From Microbulbifer okhotskensis (lineage in GTDB: Bacteria; Pseudomonadota; Gammaproteobacteria; Pseudomonadales; Cellvibrionaceae), in NCBI RefSeq assembly GCF_023895975.1, contig NZ_JALBWM010000020.1:1-56183 (forward strand): 56,183 nt of DNA. The letters run 5' to 3'. Below the pieces are notes generated by a model. It was given only the letters and a program-made list of their open reading frames with translations. It ran no database searches and was not told the DNA's origin. Numbering within the stretch: the first letter of the stretch is position 1; each line of letters starts with the position of its first letter. This document shows positions 17,583 to 25,424 of this stretch, one piece after another. The position numbers were made by a program, and so were the translations under genes.

Positions 17583-18968
17583 ATGTCTCAAAAAAAAGAA
17601 TTCACTGCCCAACCTGACCTGTTGGAGCAGTCGCACAAATTTCTGGCAGAGCACTCGGACTTAAAGTGGATCGAAGGCTTTATGTTCGATATCAATGGCG
17701 TGCCGCGCGGGAAATGGTTGCCGGCAGAAGCCGCAGAGAAGCTCCTGCAAGGCAGTCTGCAGATGCCGCGCAGTGCGGTCAGTCTGGATATTTGGGGGCG
17801 GGATATTGAAGACAGTCCGCTGGTATTTGCCAGTGGCGACAGCGATGGAGTTTGTCTGCCTGTGTCTCCCATGAGTCTGGCGCCCTGGCATCGCGAGGCA
17901 ACAGCACAGCTGCATATGCAATTGCATGAGGCCGATGGCTCCTCACTCTACGCTGACCCGCGCGCCCAGCTGCAGCGATTGGTGGATCGACTGAAAAAGT
18001 TGGGCTACACCGCAGTCTGTGCGACTGAGTTGGAGTTTTATCTCCTCCACGATGAGGCGGATCATTTGGCGCGCCCACGTCCAGTCAGTGATAACGATGC
18101 CGAGCTGGTGCCATCTACGGACGTCTATGACTTGTCCGAACTCAATGCGCAGCAGCACTTTTTTGCCGATGTGCGTGCAGCTTGTGAAGCCCAGGGAATT
18201 CCGGCGGATTCTGTATTGTCCGAGTGCGCGCCAGGGCAGTTCGAAATTAATCTGCTACACAGTGCAGACCCGGTCAAGGTCGCTGATCAAACACTGCTGT
18301 TCAAGCGCTTGCTGAAAGGTGTGGCGCGCAGGCATGGATACCGTGTAAGTACTATGGCCAAACCCTTTGGGCATCAGGCCGGAAATGGGATGCATGTTCA
18401 TCTAAGTTTGCTGGATAGTAGCGGTAAAAATGTCTTTGATGACGGGTCCGATATCGGATCTGAGCTGCTGCGCTATGCTGCAGCAGGTATGTTGACCACC
18501 GCGAATGACGCCATGGCGTTCTTTGCACCACACAGCAACTCTTATCGACGCTTCCAGGAGAGTTCGCACGCACCACTGAATCTTTGTTGGGGTTATGACA
18601 ATCGCACCACGACTCTGCGAGTGCCGGCCAGTGATCCGGTGGCACGGCGTATTGAGCATCGTATTGCTGGGGCCGATGTAAACCCTTATTTGGTGTTGGC
18701 GGCCATTCTCACGGGTGTATGCCACGGCATTGAAAATCAATTGGAGCCCCCGGCACCGGTAGAAGGAGATGCCTATCAGGTTGAGAGCGAGAAGCTGATC
18801 AATACCTGGAGTGGCGCTTTGACGCGTTTTGAGCAAAGCCCCTTGTGGCGCGAGTATCTTGATTCTCGATTTGTAGAGTTATTTGTATTGCTGAAACGAC
18901 AAGAGCAGGCGGAAATTGCCACTCGTGTCACCGACGTCGAATACCAAAGCTATTTGCACCGAGTTTAA
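17583..18968 (+). CDS. Glutamine synthetase family protein, probable gamma-glutamylpolyamine synthetase
   Basis: An ATP-dependent ligase of the GlnA/PuuA/SpuB family, 461 residues, that would join glutamate to putrescine or another amine in polyamine breakdown. The beta-grasp N-terminal domain includes WIEGFMFDINGVPRGKWL. The catalytic domain has the glutamate-site motifs ELEFYLL, APGQFEINL and KPFGHQAGNGMHVHLSL, and the late ASSHAPLNLCW-like segment ESSHAPLNLCWGYDN. I prefer ATG 17583 over an in-frame TTG at 17562, which lacks a ribosome site. The gene sits 114 bases after the aminotransferase and ends before a strong terminator at 19119. A standard GlnA is unlikely: nitrogen-regulatory neighbours are absent and the sequence lacks the adenylylation-site context I would expect. 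Confidence 0.85.
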   Translation: MSQKKEFTAQPDLLEQSHKFLAEHSDLKWIEGFMFDINGVPRGKWLPAEAAEKLLQGSLQMPRSAVSLDIWGRDIEDSPLVFASGDSDGVCLPVSPMSLAPWHREATAQLHMQLHEADGSSLYADPRAQLQRLVDRLKKLGYTAVCATELEFYLLHDEADHLARPRPVSDNDAELVPSTDVYDLSELNAQQHFFADVRAACEAQGIPADSVLSECAPGQFEINLLHSADPVKVADQTLLFKRLLKGVARRHGYRVSTMAKPFGHQAGNGMHVHLSLLDSSGKNVFDDGSDIGSELLRYAAAGMLTTANDAMAFFAPHSNSYRRFQESSHAPLNLCWGYDNRTTTLRVPASDPVARRIEHRIAGADVNPYLVLAAILTGVCHGIENQLEPPAPVEGDAYQVESEKLINTWSGALTRFEQSPLWREYLDSRFVELFVLLKRQEQAEIATRVTDVEYQSYLHRV

Positions 18969-19013
18969 TGGCTGGCGGTGTGGTTTAACGCCGGTAGCGG
19001 TTTTACTAAATGG

Positions 19014-19101
19014 CTTTCACGTCAGGAGGAAAGGGAGGCTCTAATCCTCTGCTATACCTAAATTTAAGTGCGTAATGTACTTGAAACTCTCCTCCTGAAA
19101 G
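19014..19101 (+). ncRNA. Candidate structured RNA (long closing stem before terminator)
   Basis: CTTTC plus AGGAGGA (19014-19018 and 19024-19030, with a five-base bulge) pairs exactly with TCCTCCTGAAAG (19090-19101), closing a loop of about 60 bases. A strong terminator begins 18 bases later. This could be a small RNA or a 3' UTR structure of the ligase mRNA. No known RNA family was recognised. Confidence 0.3.
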
Positions 19102-19118
19102 TGTGTTCGAGAAATCTG

Positions 19119-19144
19119 GCCCGCCTATCGGCGGGCATTTTTTA
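19119..19144 (+). terminator. Intrinsic terminator after the polyamine operon
   Basis: GCCCGCC and GGCGGGC form a perfect 7-bp stem with loop TATC, followed by A and six T. Confidence 0.93.
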
Positions 19145-19490
19145 TTCTAATTCCCCTCCTTTCACTCGCCGCAATACCATTTCCCAATGTTGCAACTGGA
19201 TCGATTAGCTCCTTAACCGGCTAGGAGCCTGTCAGTTTTGGCTGCGGCAACGACGTTGCCTGCGGACGAGTTGATGTGGTGCATTGACTTGGCCCGTGTG
19301 CCCCCCCTTGGACCAGGATACCAATAGCGTGGACCGCTTCCGCCTAGCAGTCATTACCACGCCAGTGTATTCTTCCGCTTTACTAGCGAAACGCTCTGCT
19401 TAGTTGTTTCCGGTACTGCATACTTCGCGGAAGGGCGGTACCGGATCGGTTAATGTTGTGGGGTGCGAGAATATTGCAGATGGGGAAACT

Positions 19491-20834
19491 ATGACCGCCT
19501 TGGGAAATTGTGCAGACGGTCCAATGGCTGGCGGTGTGCGGCCGCTAAGAATTTGCCTTTTAGGGTATCGCAGTCATCCACATAGTGGTGGACAGGGCAT
19601 TTATTTACGTTACTTGAGTAAGGCTTTGGTTGATGCCGGCCACTCTGTAGATGTTATTTCGGGGCAGCCATACCCGGAGCTCGACGAGCGTGTGAAGCTG
19701 ATCAAAATGCCAGGGCTAAATCTCTATGAAGTGGATAGCCCTGTGCGTGCTCTAAAGCTACGTCACCTGCTTTCCTGGGCAGATTTTTTTGAGTGGTGGA
19801 GCAAGCTTACCGGAGGGTTTGCTGAGCCCTATACCTTTGGTCGCAGAGTGAGTAAATACCTGCGTAAGCACGGTCATCAGTATGACATTGTTCACGACAA
19901 TCAGTCGCTTTGCTACGGGTTGTTGGATATTGAAAAAAATGGTTTGCCGGTCGTTGCAACTATTCACCACCCCATTACGCGCGACCGTCAACTGGCCCTA
20001 GATGCGGCTCCCGATTGGCGTCTCCGTCTACTGGTGCGCCGTTGGCACAATTTTTTAAATATGCAAATCAAAGTATCGCGCAAACTCCGCCATATTGTAA
20101 CGGTATCGAAGCAGTCAGAGCGAGATATCATCGAGCAGTTTGGCGTGAATGCCGAGCAAATACAGCTTATTTACAACGGCATTGATACCGAAATATTTAA
20201 TCCTGGTACGGGGAATAAACGCCTGCCCCTGCGAATTATGACCACTGCCTCAGCGGATCAGCCCCTTAAAGGGCTGCGTTTTTTACTATTGGCGCTGGCT
20301 GAGCTGCGCAAGGAGTATGTCGATATCGAGTTGTTGGTGGTCGGCCGATTGCACGAGGGTGGAGCCACCGAACGTTTGCTTCATAACCTGGATTTACGCG
20401 ACAGTGTTCAGTTTGTTTCAGGCATTTCCAATGAGGCGCTGGTCGATCACTATCGCAGTGCAACTGTTGTCGTATGCCCATCGCTCTACGAGGGCTTTGG
20501 CTTGCCAGCTGGTGAAGCGATGGCCTGCGGGGCGCCTGTGGTATCGAGTGATGGCGGTGCTTTACCGGAAGTCGTGGGTGATGCTGGGCTGGTAGTGCCG
20601 GCCGGCAGTCATGAAGCGCTGGTTGATGCTTTACGCAAGCTGTTATCCGATGAGGTACTGCGCAAGGAGCTGGGAGAAAAAGGCCGGCTGCGTATAGGAA
20701 GTAATTTCTCCTGGGGTCTTGCTGCAAGGAGCCTGGCCGCATATTACCGGGAGGTTCTTGGGCATTCCACAGCGGATCAACATAGTACTCCCGAGCTGGA
20801 AGCGCCCGGCATGCGCAATGCGGAGGCGGCTTAA
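19491..20834 (+). CDS. Glycosyltransferase family 4 (GT-B fold)
   Basis: A 447-residue retaining glycosyltransferase, probably cytosolic or membrane-associated. The N-terminal Rossmann domain begins RICLLGYRSHPHSGGQGIYLRYL with the glycine-rich acceptor loop. The C-terminal nucleotide-sugar domain has VYNGIDTEIF-like LIYNGIDTEIF and the family motif from EGFGLPAGEAMACG to SSDGG (E-x7-E). I choose ATG 19491, which has GGGGA at a good distance, over an in-frame TTG at 19404. The stop overlaps the methyltransferase start by one base (TAATG), so the first three genes of the cluster are translationally coupled. Donor and acceptor are unknown. Confidence 0.9.
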   Translation: MTALGNCADGPMAGGVRPLRICLLGYRSHPHSGGQGIYLRYLSKALVDAGHSVDVISGQPYPELDERVKLIKMPGLNLYEVDSPVRALKLRHLLSWADFFEWWSKLTGGFAEPYTFGRRVSKYLRKHGHQYDIVHDNQSLCYGLLDIEKNGLPVVATIHHPITRDRQLALDAAPDWRLRLLVRRWHNFLNMQIKVSRKLRHIVTVSKQSERDIIEQFGVNAEQIQLIYNGIDTEIFNPGTGNKRLPLRIMTTASADQPLKGLRFLLLALAELRKEYVDIELLVVGRLHEGGATERLLHNLDLRDSVQFVSGISNEALVDHYRSATVVVCPSLYEGFGLPAGEAMACGAPVVSSDGGALPEVVGDAGLVVPAGSHEALVDALRKLLSDEVLRKELGEKGRLRIGSNFSWGLAARSLAAYYREVLGHSTADQHSTPELEAPGMRNAEAA

Positions 20835-21586
20835 TGATTACGGTAGAACCACAGCATTTAAATCTCCGTCCGGGACAGAAAGTACTTGATCTTGGGTGCG
20901 GAGAGGGGCGTCATTCCATCCATTTGATGATCACCGATGAAGTGGATGTTTACGGCTTTGACCTTTGCTTTGCCGACGTACATACGGCGAGCGAGAGAGC
21001 GGAACCTTTTCGGGCTCCGAAACACTCCAGGGGTCGTTTGCAGCTTGGGGTTGCCAATGGCTTACAGCTTCCGTTTGCCGACGAGAGCTTTGATGTAGTG
21101 ATTTGCTCTGAGGTACTTGAGCACATTGAGGACTACAAGCTGGTATTGGCCGAGATCGACCGGGTGCTAAAGCCCTCCGGTATTTTTGCCGCCACGGTGC
21201 CGGCCTTTTTTCCCGAGTGGGTGTGCTGGCGATTGAGCGACGAATATCACCAGGTAGAGGGCGGTCACGTCCGTATTTTCCGTGAGCGAGAGCTGCGCAA
21301 AAGTATCGAGGACCTTGGTCATCGTTATTTTGCTCGGCATAAGGCACATGCGCTACACGCGCCCTACTGGTGGCTCAAATGTCTGTTTTGGAGCAAGCCG
21401 GACTCACGCCTGGTGTCCGCTTACCACCGGCTGTTGGTGTGGGATCTGATGAAAAAACCGGCGTTAACTCGCGGCCTTGAAAAGCTATTGAATCCATTGC
21501 TGGGCAAGAGTATTGCTTTGTATTTCGTCAAATCTTCACAGCAAGTGCAAGAACCTCTTGCGCTTATTGAGGAGGTTGAAGCATGA
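20834..21586 (+). CDS. Class I SAM-dependent methyltransferase
   Basis: A 250-residue methyltransferase with the Methyltransf_11 layout: motif I VLDLGCGEGRHSIHL (17-31), the acidic ribose-binding end of strand 2 (VYGFDLCF), and motif IV DVVICSEVLEHIEDY. The C-terminal third is basic and unlike small-molecule model enzymes, so the acceptor cannot be predicted. The start overlaps the stop of the upstream GT4 gene, and its stop overlaps the next start (ATGA at 21583-21586). That tight coupling suggests the methyl acceptor is the product of the neighbouring glycosyltransferase, which is inference. Confidence 0.9.
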   Translation: MITVEPQHLNLRPGQKVLDLGCGEGRHSIHLMITDEVDVYGFDLCFADVHTASERAEPFRAPKHSRGRLQLGVANGLQLPFADESFDVVICSEVLEHIEDYKLVLAEIDRVLKPSGIFAATVPAFFPEWVCWRLSDEYHQVEGGHVRIFRERELRKSIEDLGHRYFARHKAHALHAPYWWLKCLFWSKPDSRLVSAYHRLLVWDLMKKPALTRGLEKLLNPLLGKSIALYFVKSSQQVQEPLALIEEVEA

Positions 21587-22695
21587 ATAAAATCTCCTCA
21601 CGCGCTAAAACGACAGGCCTGTTCCCTGAAGGTTTTATCGCAGATAGTGCCGCGTATATTCTCTCTCAGCAGCTGCCAGACGGATCAATACCTTGGTTTA
21701 AGGGGGGGTATGCGGATCCCTGGGACCATGTGGAAGCTGCGATGGGGCTGGCGATTGCCGGTGAATACCGTGCGGCGGAAAAGGCCTATCGCTGGCTTGC
21801 TGATATTCAGCTGGAAGATGGCAGCTGGTGGGCCGCATATAAAGACGGCGCTATTGATAATCGGGAGCGCCGCGAAACCAATTTTGTTGCCTATGTGGCC
21901 ACCGGTGTCTGGCAATATTTCCTGATAAAACATGACACACAGTTTCTGCAGCGCTTCTGGCCAATGGTGGAGCGGGCCATTGAATTCGTATTGCGTTTGC
22001 AAACTAAGTTTGGCGAGATCCATTGGGCAGTGGATACCGAAGGTGCAGCAAAAGAGGATGCGCTGATTACTGGGTGTTCCTCTATTTACAAGAGCCTGGA
22101 GTGCGCGATTAATATTGCCCACCAGCTCGGAGTGGCACGCCCTCAATGGCGGGTTGCCCGGGAGGCGCTGGGCAACGCCCTGCGCAATAAACCGGAGCGG
22201 TTTGATCGTACTTGGGGAAGCAAGGCACGTTTTTCCATGGACTGGTTTTATCCAATATTAACCGGGGCCTTTTCCGGTCAGGCGGCGCAGTTGCGACTGC
22301 AGCAGCGCTGGGATGAATTTGTGGTTGCCGGTTTGGGCTGCCGCTGCGTGAGTGATGAGCCTTGGGTGACCGTGGCCGAGTCCTGTGAGCTGACTATGTC
22401 GTTGATCGCTGCCGGGCAGTATTCCCGCGCGGAGGTTCTGTATCGGGGGTTACATCGCTGGCAGGACAAAGATGGGGGCTATTGGACAGGTTACGTCTAT
22501 CGGGATGAGGCGGTCTGGCCAGAAGAGAAAACTACCTGGACGGTGGGCGCCATGTTGTTGGCAGCGGATGCGCTCGCCGGACTGACGTCGGCGAGCGCAC
22601 TATTCACCTCGGTGTGCCTGCCCTCAGATGCGGCGCAGAATACCCAGGGTGTCGACTGTTTCGATGAGCTCGAATTGAGCGGAAGCCAGGGCTAG
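21583..22695 (+). CDS. Alpha/alpha-toroid (prenyltransferase/squalene-oxidase-repeat-like) protein
   Basis: A 370-residue protein rich in repeated helix pairs and tryptophans. Segments such as QLPDGSIPW (30-38), QLEDGSWWAAY (75-86) and QDKDGGYWTGY (287-298) are QxxDGSW-like repeats typical of terpene cyclase/prenyltransferase (alpha/alpha)6 toroids and some glycan-active enzymes. The repeat start YILSQQLPDGS supports this. The DXDD motif of squalene-hopene cyclases is not visible, so cyclase activity is doubtful; a carbohydrate- or lipid-processing role is as likely. Coupled to the methyltransferase by a four-base overlap. Its last 72 bases overlap the convergent gene on the minus strand. Confidence 0.7.
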   Translation: MNKISSRAKTTGLFPEGFIADSAAYILSQQLPDGSIPWFKGGYADPWDHVEAAMGLAIAGEYRAAEKAYRWLADIQLEDGSWWAAYKDGAIDNRERRETNFVAYVATGVWQYFLIKHDTQFLQRFWPMVERAIEFVLRLQTKFGEIHWAVDTEGAAKEDALITGCSSIYKSLECAINIAHQLGVARPQWRVAREALGNALRNKPERFDRTWGSKARFSMDWFYPILTGAFSGQAAQLRLQQRWDEFVVAGLGCRCVSDEPWVTVAESCELTMSLIAAGQYSRAEVLYRGLHRWQDKDGGYWTGYVYRDEAVWPEEKTTWTVGAMLLAADALAGLTSASALFTSVCLPSDAAQNTQGVDCFDELELSGSQG

Positions 22696-23241
22696 TTTGT
22701 AGATGTCGTAGGGTGCCTGGCCGCCATCGGCGGGGTCTGGGAAGATATCGTGAATTGCCAGGTAGCCACCGGGCACGATATGGCGAGACCAGCTGCGATA
22801 GTCGGTCATCGCCGCTTCCAGGGAGTGGCCGCCGTCAATAAAAACGAGCCCCAATGGATTATTCCAGCACCGCGCAGCAGTTGCTGAGGGGGCAACTATG
22901 GGAACAACCCAATCGTCCAGTTCAGCGGCGCGAATGTTCGCACGGAAAGTGCGAAAGCTGTCCATTAAATTTGCTTGGCCATCGAATAGTGCGGGGTCGT
23001 GGTATTCCTCCCCGGGCTGGTGCTCTTCGGAGCCGCGATGGTGGTCTACCGCAAACAGGACGCTGTCGGTCAGTTTGCAGGCGCTGGCCAAGTAAATCGA
23101 CGATTTGCCGCAATAACTGCCGACCTCCAGGCATGGGCCCAGTCCACTGGCCTCTGCAGCCAAATGATAGAGCGCCTCCCCCTCATGGGCGGCGAGGAAT
23201 CCTTTTATCGCTCGAATGTCGATGGGTAAATTAAGAGACAT
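22624..23241 (-). CDS. Class I SAM-dependent methyltransferase, CmcI-like
   Basis: A 205-residue protein in the CmcI / rhamnosyl O-methyltransferase-like group. Motif I is CLEVGSYCGKSSIYLA, strand 2 ends VLFAVDHHRGS, and LVFIDGGHSLEAAMTDY followed by LAIHDIF forms the metal-binding acidic site typical of O-methyltransferases. The frame is open upstream to a TTG at 23301, but ATG 23241 starts the conserved part. It is the only minus-strand gene in the glycan cluster and overlaps the toroid gene's 3' end by 72 bases, tail to tail. Both frames look authentic across the overlap because each ends with a family-like segment. Confidence 0.85.
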   Translation of the reverse strand: MSLNLPIDIRAIKGFLAAHEGEALYHLAAEASGLGPCLEVGSYCGKSSIYLASACKLTDSVLFAVDHHRGSEEHQPGEEYHDPALFDGQANLMDSFRTFRANIRAAELDDWVVPIVAPSATAARCWNNPLGLVFIDGGHSLEAAMTDYRSWSRHIVPGGYLAIHDIFPDPADGGQAPYDIYKLALASAQFELIETVDTLGILRRI

Positions 23242-23348
23242 GGGTAACCGCTTGCTATTTTTCGTGGCCGAAACACTAAACTGCCGCAAATACAAAAGCA
23301 ATTGGGATTTTTTTCCACCCCCTATCGGGCATAACCAGAATTAAAAAT

Positions 23349-24071
23349 ATGCGCAAGGACCATAGACCGTATTGGCTAAAGCGACTGCAACTGCGTTGGC
23401 GCAAGTGGCGTACCGAGTATTTCCTTTTGCCACAATTTGATGCTGTTGGGGTAGAGCCAGAAGTGATGGACCCGGGGTCTGTTTTTGTGTTCGGAGATAA
23501 TGTCCGGCTCGGTAATTACCCCCACTTGATCTCCAATAGTGAGAAATGTATCCGCTTTACCACGTTTGGCCATAGGGGCGGAGAGGCCTTTATCAGCGTG
23601 GGTGATTTTGTGTTGATTTCTCCCGGAGTACGTATTTCTGCAGCGCAGTCCATTGAAATTGGCAACGCCTGTATGATTGCGGCAAATGTCTATATTTCAG
23701 ATTCCGACTGGCATGGTCTTTATAATCGAACCCGGCCATTTCGATGTACGGCGTCAGTTCGGCTTGGTGATAATGTCTGGATTGGAGATGGTGCCACTAT
23801 CTGTAAAGGTGTAACCATTGGTGATAACTCTGTGGTGGGAGCTGGCAGTATTGTAACCAAAGACGTTCCCGCAAATACGGTTGTTGCGGGAAATCCGGCT
23901 AAACCCGTGAAGTCGCTAAATCCAAAAAGGCGGATGATTACCCGGGAAGCACTGTTTGCTGATGCGTTTCGTCAGGCGCATAATCTGGATGAGCTGGATA
24001 AGATGATGCTGAAAGGAAATAGCCTGTTGGGCTGGTTCCGCTCTGTACTTTTCCCCCGCCGTGGTGACTGA
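23349..24071 (+). CDS. Hexapeptide-repeat acyltransferase (WbbJ/LacA/NodL-like)
   Basis: A left-handed beta-helix O- or N-acyltransferase of 240 residues. Isoleucine-patch hexapeptides run from about 80 to 180 ([45 protein letters not shown]), closing with the family end motif [16 protein letters not shown]. The catalytic histidine is probably in [10 protein letters not shown] basic N-terminus (RWRKWR) may bind membrane. Acetyl-CoA-dependent modification of a sugar is the usual role, fitting the neighbouring glycosyltransferase. The gene overlaps the long form of the kinase gene but ends 22 bases before the preferred kinase start. Confidence 0.9.
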   Translation: MRKDHRPYWLKRLQLRWRKWRTEYFLLPQFDAVGVEPEVMDPGSVFVFGDNVRLGNYPHLISNSEKCIRFTTFGHRGGEAFISVGDFVLISPGVRISAAQSIEIGNACMIAANVYISDSDWHGLYNRTRPFRCTASVRLGDNVWIGDGATICKGVTIGDNSVVGAGSIVTKDVPANTVVAGNPAKPVKSLNPKRRMITREALFADAFRQAHNLDELDKMMLKGNSLLGWFRSVLFPRRGD

Positions 24072-24093
24072 AATAGTAAGTGTTAGAAGGCAA

Positions 24094-24606
24094 ATGAAAA
24101 ATAGAAGAAGCATTGTCCTGATTGGAATGCCCGGCGCGGGCAAAAGCACCCTGGGGGTGTTGCTGGCGAAAGAAATGGCGCTGGGATTTATTGATACTGA
24201 TGTGTTGATTCAGTCGCGGGAGGGAAAAACTCTCCAGAAAATTATAGCCGAGAGTGATTATCTTAATCTCCGTGCAATTGAAGGGGAGGTATTGGCTAGA
24301 GCAACCCTTCCCAGTCATGTGATTGCTACTGGGGGGAGTGCGGTTTACAGCGAGCAGGGAATGGAAAATCTGCGCAATCAGGGAGTGGTGGTTTTTTTAC
24401 AGTGCTCCGCTGGGGAGCTGCACAGGCGTATTCACAATTATGAAAGTCGCGGTATTGCAAAAGCGCCGGGTCAATCTTTCGTGGCTCTGTTTGAAGAGCG
24501 ACAGACATTGTACCGGCGGTATGCGGAGATAACCGTCGATTGTGATGATATGCGGTTGCAGGAAGTGCTGAACCAGTTGCTTAAGTTGCTGCGAGAAAAC
24601 GCCTGA
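24094..24606 (+). CDS. Shikimate kinase-like P-loop kinase
   Basis: A 170-residue P-loop kinase of the AroK fold. The Walker A loop is GMPGAGKST, followed by FIDTD (the shikimate/acceptor-binding aspartate) and the lid segment near 120-135. Two acceptor-site features are altered: GGG becomes GGS in VIATGGSAVY, and the usual FRxxE appears as LRAIEGEVL. The gene lies at the end of the glycan cluster, not in the usual aroK-aroB pair. It may be a second shikimate kinase or a kinase for another polyol. I chose ATG 24094 (AGAAGG upstream, start MKNRRSIVL) over GTG at 24061. Confidence 0.75.
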   Translation: MKNRRSIVLIGMPGAGKSTLGVLLAKEMALGFIDTDVLIQSREGKTLQKIIAESDYLNLRAIEGEVLARATLPSHVIATGGSAVYSEQGMENLRNQGVVVFLQCSAGELHRRIHNYESRGIAKAPGQSFVALFEERQTLYRRYAEITVDCDDMRLQEVLNQLLKLLRENA

Positions 24607-24676
24607 GCAGGCTTGTTTCCTGTGTATCAAGCCCCTTGTCTCAGTGACGCGGGGCTTTACTTTTTATACTTTTGGC

Positions 24677-25147
24677 TTAAAGTGGCAGTTGAGTGGTGTA
24701 CTTGACCTGTTTGAGGGCAAAGGTAGAGTTGACTGACGCGACGTTTGGCAGGTGAACCAATGAGCGTTTTAAAAGTTGCTCGTAGTGTTCAACGCTATCC
24801 ACAACCACGCGCAGCACATAGTCTTTATCCCCGCTGGTTGAATAACACTCAACCACCTCCTGGACATCCTGAACGGCAGATTCAAAATTGTTCAGAGATT
24901 CCTCTTCGTGGTTATGGATGGTAACGTAGCAATATACGGTGACACCCAGATCCAGTTTTTTGGGATCCAACAGGGTTACACGGCCACGGATAATGCCCTC
25001 GGCTTCCAATCGTTTGATCCTGCGCCAGCAAGGCGTGTGCGAAAGGCCGACTTTGTCTCCCAGCTCCGCCATGGAGTAATCAGCGTTCTCCTGCAGCGCT
25101 CGCAGAATCTTGCGGTCAAAATCATCCAGGTCTGTCGAACGCTTCAT
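24677..25147 (-). CDS. Lrp/AsnC family transcriptional regulator
   Basis: A 156-residue feast/famine regulator. The winged helix-turn-helix is at 6-65 (SMAELGDKVGLSHTPCWRRIKRLE), and the C-terminal RAM/AsnC ligand domain follows (70-150), including the typical GDKDYVLRVVV turn. Start ATG 25147 has a strong AGGAG site. It is divergent from the indolepyruvate oxidoreductase gene across a 277-base gap with two inverted repeats, so it most likely controls that gene in response to an amino acid, like BkdR-type regulators. Ligand is inference. Confidence 0.93.
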   Translation of the reverse strand: MKRSTDLDDFDRKILRALQENADYSMAELGDKVGLSHTPCWRRIKRLEAEGIIRGRVTLLDPKKLDLGVTVYCYVTIHNHEEESLNNFESAVQDVQEVVECYSTSGDKDYVLRVVVDSVEHYEQLLKRSLVHLPNVASVNSTFALKQVKYTTQLPL

Positions 25148-25191
25148 AAAGACTCCTATCCTATAAAAATTATCTCACCCGAAACTTCTAT

Positions 25192-25213
25192 CACAAATTT
25201 ACGCATATTTGTG
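25192..25213. promoter_or_regulatory. Inverted repeat, candidate Lrp-family operator 1
   Basis: CACAAAT and ATTTGTG are perfect 7-bp arms eight bases apart, in the AT-rich gap between the divergent regulator and oxidoreductase genes. Size and AT content fit Lrp-type sites. Confidence 0.45.
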
Positions 25214-25221
25214 TGAATAAA

Positions 25222-25236
25222 GCAATGCTCTATTGC
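25222..25236. promoter_or_regulatory. Inverted repeat, candidate Lrp-family operator 2
   Basis: GCAAT-GCTCT-ATTGC is a 15-bp site with perfect 5-bp arms, the length of the Lrp consensus. Its centre lies 26 bases from that of the first repeat, close to 2.5 helical turns. Confidence 0.45.
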
Positions 25237-25424
25237 GCTTAACGAACTAGTATGACCTGACTAATCCGTTTTGGGGCGGGCGCATTGTGCCCTTGGCCGT
25301 GCCTGGGCTTTGTGGTGATTACAAAATAGGCACGCCTGGCTAGCGATAAACGGACCATTCGGAAGAATAATGACTAATAACTCGGACTGGGTTTCGAGAA
25401 GAATAATTAACCGGAAGTAGGTGT

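Larger units (their letters stand above)
18969..19490. other. 522-base region between the polyamine genes and the glycan cluster
   Basis: No protein gene is supported. The left part holds a long imperfect hairpin (19014-19101) followed by a strong terminator (19119-19144). The right part (19150-19490) should contain the promoter of the glycosyltransferase cluster; I could not recognise clear -35/-10 boxes. An in-frame TTG upstream extension of the glycosyltransferase to 19404 is open but not favoured. Confidence 0.5.
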
